Source: JAEUJM01 sp041918615
GTDB taxonomy: Bacteria > Actinomycetota > Acidimicrobiia > Acidimicrobiales > DATDAH01
DNA: 64,000 bases
Direction: 5' to 3'
NCBI GenBank assembly: GCA_041918615.1
Contig: JAYRVH010000010.1
Span: 100,318 to 164,317, forward strand
The notes beneath the pieces were generated by a model. The model ran no database searches. It was not told the origin of the DNA and saw only the letters and a program-made list of their open reading frames with translations. The position numbers and the translations under genes are program-made. Positions 60,005-64,000 of this stretch are shown one piece after another (position 1 is the first letter of the stretch; every line of letters begins with the position of its first letter).

Positions 60005-61249
60005 GTGCACGACGACTTCGACCCGACGACCACCGCCGTCATGACCGAGGGCGACAGCGAGGGCGATGACCACCGGCCCGATGCCACCCCCTCGATGCCG
60101 GCACGTGCCGGCATCACCGCGGCGGCAGGGATGGCGTCGCTCGGCGCGGGTGCCATCCACGCCGCGGCCATCGGCGTCCACGCCGAGCACCGTCCCGCGG
60201 CCCTGGCGTTCACCGTCCTCGCAACCCTCCAGATCTGCTGGGGCGTGCTCGCCATCGTGCGCTCGGGGCGACTCGTCTCCTTCCTCGGCATCGCCATCGG
60301 CGGCGCGAGCCTCGTCGGATGGGCCGTGGCCAAGACCGCCGGGATCGCCTTCATCGACGGCCTCGACGTCGCCGAGCCGGCCCAGACCGCCGACGCCCTG
60401 TGCGCCGGCCTCGCGCTGGTCAGCGTGGTGCTGGCGGTGATGTCACTCCTGCCTGTTCATCTCGACGTCGGGGCCCGCGGGCTGGGCACGCCGGTGGCCC
60501 TCGGCGCGGTCATGCTCATCGCGTTCTCGTTCGCCGGCATGGCGGCTGCCGGGACCCACGTCCACGATCACGGCGGTGCCGCGCACGACCACGGCGACAC
60601 GACGGGGTCAGAGACCGCCGCGGGCCACAGCCACGGCCCTGCCGCCGCGGTCGCGCCGGTGCCGTACGACCCCGAGCGCACCATCGACCTGGGTGGCGTG
60701 CCCGGCGTGACGAAGGAGCAGGAGCTCGCGGCCGAGAGCCTCGTGCGGGTCACCCTCGCCGAGCTGCCTCAGTGGGAAGACCCTGCGACGGCCGAAGCGG
60801 CCGGCTTCCACTCGATCGGCGACGGCAACACCGGCGTCGAGCACTTCATCAATTCGGACTACATGGAGGACGACGTCCTCCTCGACCCCAACAAGCCCGA
60901 GTCGCTCGTCTACAGCACCGAGGGCGGCGGACGTCGGCTCGTGGCCGCCATGTACATGGAGCGGCGGGGAATGCCGCTCGAAGACGTCCCCGACATCGGC
61001 GGCGATCTCATGCAGTGGCATGTCCACGACAACCTCTGTTACAACACGGCCGGCCTGGTGCTGGGCGTCACCAACGGCGACGGCGAGTGCCCCGACGGCC
61101 TCGTGAAGCCCGAGCCGACACCCATGATCCACGTGTGGATCGAGCCGCACCCGTGCGGGCCCTTCGCCGCCCTCGAGGGCATCGGGGGCGGCACCATCGC
61201 CGAAGGCGAAGAGGTGCTCTGCGACACCGCCCACGGCGCTCCGGCCTGA
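60005..61249 (+). CDS. His-rich membrane protein of unknown function
   Basis: A 414-aa protein with about four transmembrane helices in the first 185 residues (AGITAAAGMASLGAGAIHAA; AALAFTVLATLQICWGVLAI and two more). A His/Asp-rich metal-binding-like loop follows (THVHDHGGAAHDHGD), then a soluble C-terminal domain (YDPERTIDLGGVPGVTKEQE; QWHVHDNLCYN; HVWIEPHPCGPFAALEG). Fusion of a small helical bundle, a His loop and an extracytoplasmic domain suggests metal binding or transport. GTG 60005 follows a GAGGGGG. No family name known to me. Confidence 0.65.
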   Translation: MHDDFDPTTTAVMTEGDSEGDDHRPDATPSMPARAGITAAAGMASLGAGAIHAAAIGVHAEHRPAALAFTVLATLQICWGVLAIVRSGRLVSFLGIAIGGASLVGWAVAKTAGIAFIDGLDVAEPAQTADALCAGLALVSVVLAVMSLLPVHLDVGARGLGTPVALGAVMLIAFSFAGMAAAGTHVHDHGGAAHDHGDTTGSETAAGHSHGPAAAVAPVPYDPERTIDLGGVPGVTKEQELAAESLVRVTLAELPQWEDPATAEAAGFHSIGDGNTGVEHFINSDYMEDDVLLDPNKPESLVYSTEGGGRRLVAAMYMERRGMPLEDVPDIGGDLMQWHVHDNLCYNTAGLVLGVTNGDGECPDGLVKPEPTPMIHVWIEPHPCGPFAALEGIGGGTIAEGEEVLCDTAHGAPA

Positions 61250-61277
61250 GTCGCGCCGCCGGCGACGACGCCGCCGG

Positions 61278-62504
61278 TCATGCCGAGCTGAGCCGCAGGA
61301 TCTGGCCGGTGTAGATGGCCACCCACACGTCGCCGCTGACGCCGTCGTAGGTGATGCCGATGGGGTGCACGCCCGTGTCCACGGTCTGGATCACACCGAG
61401 GTCCGACGCCCGTAGCGCCGTCATCGTGTTCGAGTCGTAGTTGACGACGTACAACGCGGTGCCGTCGTTGGAGATGGCGACCGACCGGGCCTCCGTGCCG
61501 GTGTGGACACTCGCCACTACCTGGTCGGTGGCGAGGTCCACCTTCACCACGTCGCCCAGTTGGTTGAGGCTCACGTAGATGAATGCGCCCGCGGGATCCA
61601 TGACGATGTGGCGGGGGCCGCGGCCGACCTCGATGGTGCCGACGACCGCGCGCTGCGCGAGATCGACCTTGAGCACCGCGCTCTCGCCCATGAGAGCCAC
61701 GTAGGCGAACTTCGAGTCGGGGGTGACCGCGATGCCGCGTGGGTACCGACCCATGTCGAGCACGCCCACCACCTCGTTGGTCTCCGTCGAGACGATCGAG
61801 AGGTCCCACGAGCACCAGTTCGTGGCCAGCACGTAGTTGCCGTCGGGGGTCGTGGCCACGTACTTGGGCACGAGCCCCACCTCGGCCACGGCGTCGACGG
61901 CGAGCTCGTCGAGCGCGATGCGGTACAGGTAGCTCGGCGTGTAGCCCGCGTTCACGGCACTGGACGGGTCGCACTCGTCGGACCCCTCGGGGCCCATCCC
62001 CGCGCCGTACATCGAGTAGTTCGAGACCCAGTAGTGGGTCGCGTCAGGGGTCATCGCGCCCTCGACCGGCGCGCCCTGCACGATGCCGGGATGGCCGGTC
62101 ACCCCGAAGCCGGCGAGGTCGACGCTGTCGGGGATCGTCTCCACCAGCTCACCCTCGCTGGAGTACACGGTGACGCTGTGGTTGTACATCATGTTCTGCG
62201 CGAACACGAGGCCCGTGTTCGAGGCGACCACCGACTTCGGCGAGATCTCACCGCTGATGGTCTGGGCCACCGTCAGTTGCCGGTCCGCGGCCGGTGGCCC
62301 GTCAGGGACCCGTTCGAGCGGTGGGACCGTGGGCGCGGCGGGGGCCGTCGGGCCCGACGTGTCACCCCCGGTGGAACCGAGGCTGTCGATCGCCGCTGCG
62401 CCGCCAGCGACCACGAGGTAGAGCAGGACGAGGACGGTGCCGCCGACGACGAGTCGGCGAGCCAGGAACGTCCGCGACGACGGCGAAGCCGGCTTGCCGT
62501 TCAC
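61278..62504 (-). CDS. YVTN/YncE-like beta-propeller, membrane-anchored
   Basis: A 408-aa protein with an N-terminal anchor (LVVGGTVLVLLYLVVAGGAA), a Pro/Thr linker and a seven-bladed-type propeller. Repeats of the YVTN kind are visible: GRYPRGIAVTPDSKFAYVAL, GRGPRHIVMDPAGAFIYVSL and TEARSVAISNDGTALYVVNY. Such propellers bind ligands or surface polymers. It is convergent with the His-rich membrane protein, 28 bases away. Confidence 0.85.
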   Translation of the reverse strand: MNGKPASPSSRTFLARRLVVGGTVLVLLYLVVAGGAAAIDSLGSTGGDTSGPTAPAAPTVPPLERVPDGPPAADRQLTVAQTISGEISPKSVVASNTGLVFAQNMMYNHSVTVYSSEGELVETIPDSVDLAGFGVTGHPGIVQGAPVEGAMTPDATHYWVSNYSMYGAGMGPEGSDECDPSSAVNAGYTPSYLYRIALDELAVDAVAEVGLVPKYVATTPDGNYVLATNWCSWDLSIVSTETNEVVGVLDMGRYPRGIAVTPDSKFAYVALMGESAVLKVDLAQRAVVGTIEVGRGPRHIVMDPAGAFIYVSLNQLGDVVKVDLATDQVVASVHTGTEARSVAISNDGTALYVVNYDSNTMTALRASDLGVIQTVDTGVHPIGITYDGVSGDVWVAIYTGQILRLSSA

Positions 62505-62650
62505 GTGCTCAGAATACTGCCCACCCGGTTCGTGCCTGTGTCACCCACGACGCCGCTGGCACCGGTCCGCGGGCACGTGGGTGCCTGGTATGGAGGGTTC
62601 TCGCGTGCCCGGGGGACACGAGCCGACCGGTAGCCTACGGACGAGCCGCC

Positions 62651-63289
62651 ATGACCGACGACACGACAGGCCGGGAGCGCGGCGACCTCCAGGAGCCGGC
62701 CCCCCTCGAGCGGTTCGGGCGGCGTCTCCAGCTGGCGACGATCGCATGGAACGGGTTCGAGGTCTTCGTCACCATCGGCCTCGGCGTCGCGGCACAGTCA
62801 CTCGCGCTCGTCGCGTTCGGCCTCGATTCGCTGATCGAGGTGTTCGCTTCCCTCGTCGTCCTGTGGCACCTCCTCCCGTCCGAGGAGAGCCGGCGCGAGT
62901 TCCGGGATCGGCGCGCCCTACGGCTCGTCGCCATCGCGTTCGCCGTCCTGGCCGTCTACCTGGTCGCTGCCAGCGCCCGTTCGCTGGTCGCGGGCGACCA
63001 CGCGTCCTCCTCACCGCTCGGCATCGCCTACCTCGGCGTCACCGCGGTCGTCATGTTCACGCTCGCTGCTCTGAAGAAGCGGGTCGGCACCGACCTCGAG
63101 AGCGAACCATTCCTCGCCGAGGCGTCACTCACGTTCCTCGACGGCTGCCTGGCCACCAGCATCCTCATCGCGCTGGCGCTGAACGCCACCCTGGGATGGT
63201 GGTGGACCGACCCGCTCGCCGCCATCCTGGTGGGTTGTTTCGCCGGTCGTGAGGCATGGCAGGGGTGGTCCGAGTCCGCGCGAGACTGA
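62651..63289 (+). CDS. Cation-diffusion-facilitator-like transporter
   Basis: A 212-aa membrane protein with CDF features: RLQLATIAWNGFEVFVTIGL, ALVAFGLDSLIEVFASLVVL (the FGxDSxxE metal site of TM2), EASLTFLDGCLATSILIALA (second site) and WWWTDPLAAILVGCFAGREA. It has the six-helix core but lacks the C-terminal cytoplasmic domain. Zn, Co or similar export is expected. ATG 62651. Confidence 0.82.
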   Translation: MTDDTTGRERGDLQEPAPLERFGRRLQLATIAWNGFEVFVTIGLGVAAQSLALVAFGLDSLIEVFASLVVLWHLLPSEESRREFRDRRALRLVAIAFAVLAVYLVAASARSLVAGDHASSSPLGIAYLGVTAVVMFTLAALKKRVGTDLESEPFLAEASLTFLDGCLATSILIALALNATLGWWWTDPLAAILVGCFAGREAWQGWSESARD

Positions 63290-63293
63290 GCCC

Positions 63294-63866
63294 ATGTCAC
63301 GCTGGGATGAGGCCGCCGTCCCGCGCGGCGATGCCTACGACGCCCGATGGCGCGAGATGGAGGCGCTGGGGCAGCACGTGCACGGCGAGGCGGACTTCGT
63401 GGCCGCGCTGGCTCCTGGCACCGTCCTCGACGCCGGCTGCGGCACCGGCCGGGTGGCCGCCGAGCTCGCTCGCCGGGGCATCGCGACCGTCGGTGTGGAT
63501 CGCGACCCGGCCATGCTGGCGACGGCCCGCGCGAACGAGCCCGACCTGACCTGGGTCGAGGGCGACCTGAGCACCCTCGACCTGGCCGACCAGCGGTTCG
63601 ACGTCGTCGTGGCGGCGGGCAACGTGATGGTCTTCCTCGCTCCCGGCACCGAGGCGGTAACCGTCGCCCGCCTGGCGGCGCATCTCGAGCCCCGGGGCCG
63701 CCTGGTTGCGGGCTTCGGCCTCACCAGCGGCGCCTACGGGGTCGACCGGTACGACCGCGACTGCCGTGACGCCGGCCTCACCCTCGTCGAACGCTTCGCC
63801 ACCTGGGACGGCCGACCCTGGGAGCCCGGTGGCGACTACGCCGTCTCCGTGCACCGGCTGGCCTGA
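63294..63866 (+). CDS. Class I SAM-dependent methyltransferase
   Basis: A 190-aa methyltransferase with SAM-binding motif I VLDAGCGTGRVAAELA, motif II-like VGVDRDPAMLATARA, DLTWVEGDLSTLD and FDVVVAAGNVMVFL. The substrate is not readable. It starts 4 bases after the CDF gene. Its stop is followed within 10 bases by a tandem repeat of coupled micro-ORFs. Confidence 0.88.
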   Translation: MSRWDEAAVPRGDAYDARWREMEALGQHVHGEADFVAALAPGTVLDAGCGTGRVAAELARRGIATVGVDRDPAMLATARANEPDLTWVEGDLSTLDLADQRFDVVVAAGNVMVFLAPGTEAVTVARLAAHLEPRGRLVAGFGLTSGAYGVDRYDRDCRDAGLTLVERFATWDGRPWEPGGDYAVSVHRLA

Positions 63867-64000
63867 GCCCGAGGGATGAGGGCGGGGCCCGAGCGGCCCG
63901 CCGACACCGTCGGCAGGAGCGGGAGGCCTGAGCCCGAGGGATGAGGGCGGGGCCCGAGCGGCCCGCCGACACCGTCGGCAGGAGCGGGAGGCCTGAGCCC
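63861..64000 (+). repeat. 65-bp tandem repeat, cut by window end
   Basis: Units 63861-63925 and 63926-63990 are identical, and a third begins at 63991. Each contains ATGAGGGCGGGGCCCGAGCG continuing GCCCG, an inverted CCGAC/GTCGG pair and AGGAGCGGGAG. The GGCCCGAGCGGCCCG and AGGAGCGGGA-type cores are shared with the 24761-24872 repeat. Confidence 0.9.
63876..63944 (+). CDS. Coupled micro-ORF (22 aa) after the methyltransferase
   Basis: A 22-codon frame beginning MRAGPERPADTVG starts 10 bases after the methyltransferase stop behind CCCGAGGG. It ends in an ATGA that starts an identical second copy at 63941, which runs past the window end. Same tactic as the azlC-azlD micro-ORFs. Confidence 0.45.
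   Translation: MRAGPERPADTVGRSGRPEPEG

Noticed and set aside
63861..64000. Possible CRISPR array at the window end
   Set aside because: Perfect head-to-tail repeats with no unique spacers.

Overview
The window is high-GC, densely coded DNA. Many neighbouring genes overlap by ATGA, GTGA or TTGA. The gene mix includes several acyl-CoA dehydrogenases, an APH-type phosphotransferase with DUF6285, a thiolase with a DUF35 partner, amidohydrolase_2, sulfotransferase, Flp pilin, PcfJ-like and VapBC genes. This points to an actinobacterial chromosome, most like Acidimicrobiia; the class is inferred from gene content only. No rRNA, tRNA or CRISPR was seen. No stretch over 300 bases lacks a gene.

Layout. 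1-6342 (minus): hydrogenase-maturation genes hypF (cut by the window edge) and hypE, a double-SIS protein, DUF6285, a phosphotransferase and a secreted M23 peptidase. 6402-10723: two CNNM/CBS membrane proteins, a divergent ABC ATPase, a membrane protein and an SRPBCC protein. 10796-14994 (minus): a second M23 peptidase, thiamine pyrophosphokinase and two acyl-CoA dehydrogenases, one being glutaryl-CoA dehydrogenase. 15076-19479: a Ser/Thr kinase, a shared terminator, a Flp pilin, a PcfJ-like protein and a secreted EEP-fold lipoprotein. 19602-23879 (plus): a sulfatase followed by three exported proteins (cupredoxin, beta-helix, DUF1996). 24009-25184: azlC and azlD, separated by two tandem translationally coupled 19-codon micro-ORFs.

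25812-39469 is a 13,658-bp transposon with near-identical 12-bp terminal inverted repeats, flanked by a 6-bp TCACGA duplication. It splits a phytanoyl-CoA dioxygenase-like gene (25195-25811 plus 39476-40073). Removing the element and one TCACGA copy restores an uninterrupted 404-codon frame. The right end carries a tyrosine-recombinase-like protein with eroded catalytic residues, overlapping a DDE transposase. The cargo is a minus-strand operon: HTH regulator, SNF2 helicase with a DUF3883-like end, DUF1156-type DNA methylase and DUF499 ATPase. These are parts typical of BREX/DISARM-like defence. A cluster of CGATA half-sites lies at the operon promoter.

40129-64000 returns to chromosome: amidohydrolase, an AttH/CrtC-like protein, neutral ceramidase, DUF952, FKBP, AMIN-like protein, sulfotransferase, a deleted VOC remnant, MFS with MarR, CorA, a 57-aa membrane protein, a papain-like protein, EamA, MFS, thiolase/DUF35, YaaA, PhoD, a VapBC pair, two unfamiliar proteins, a YVTN propeller, a CDF transporter and a methyltransferase. 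The window ends in a second tandem micro-ORF repeat, related in sequence and architecture to the azl one.
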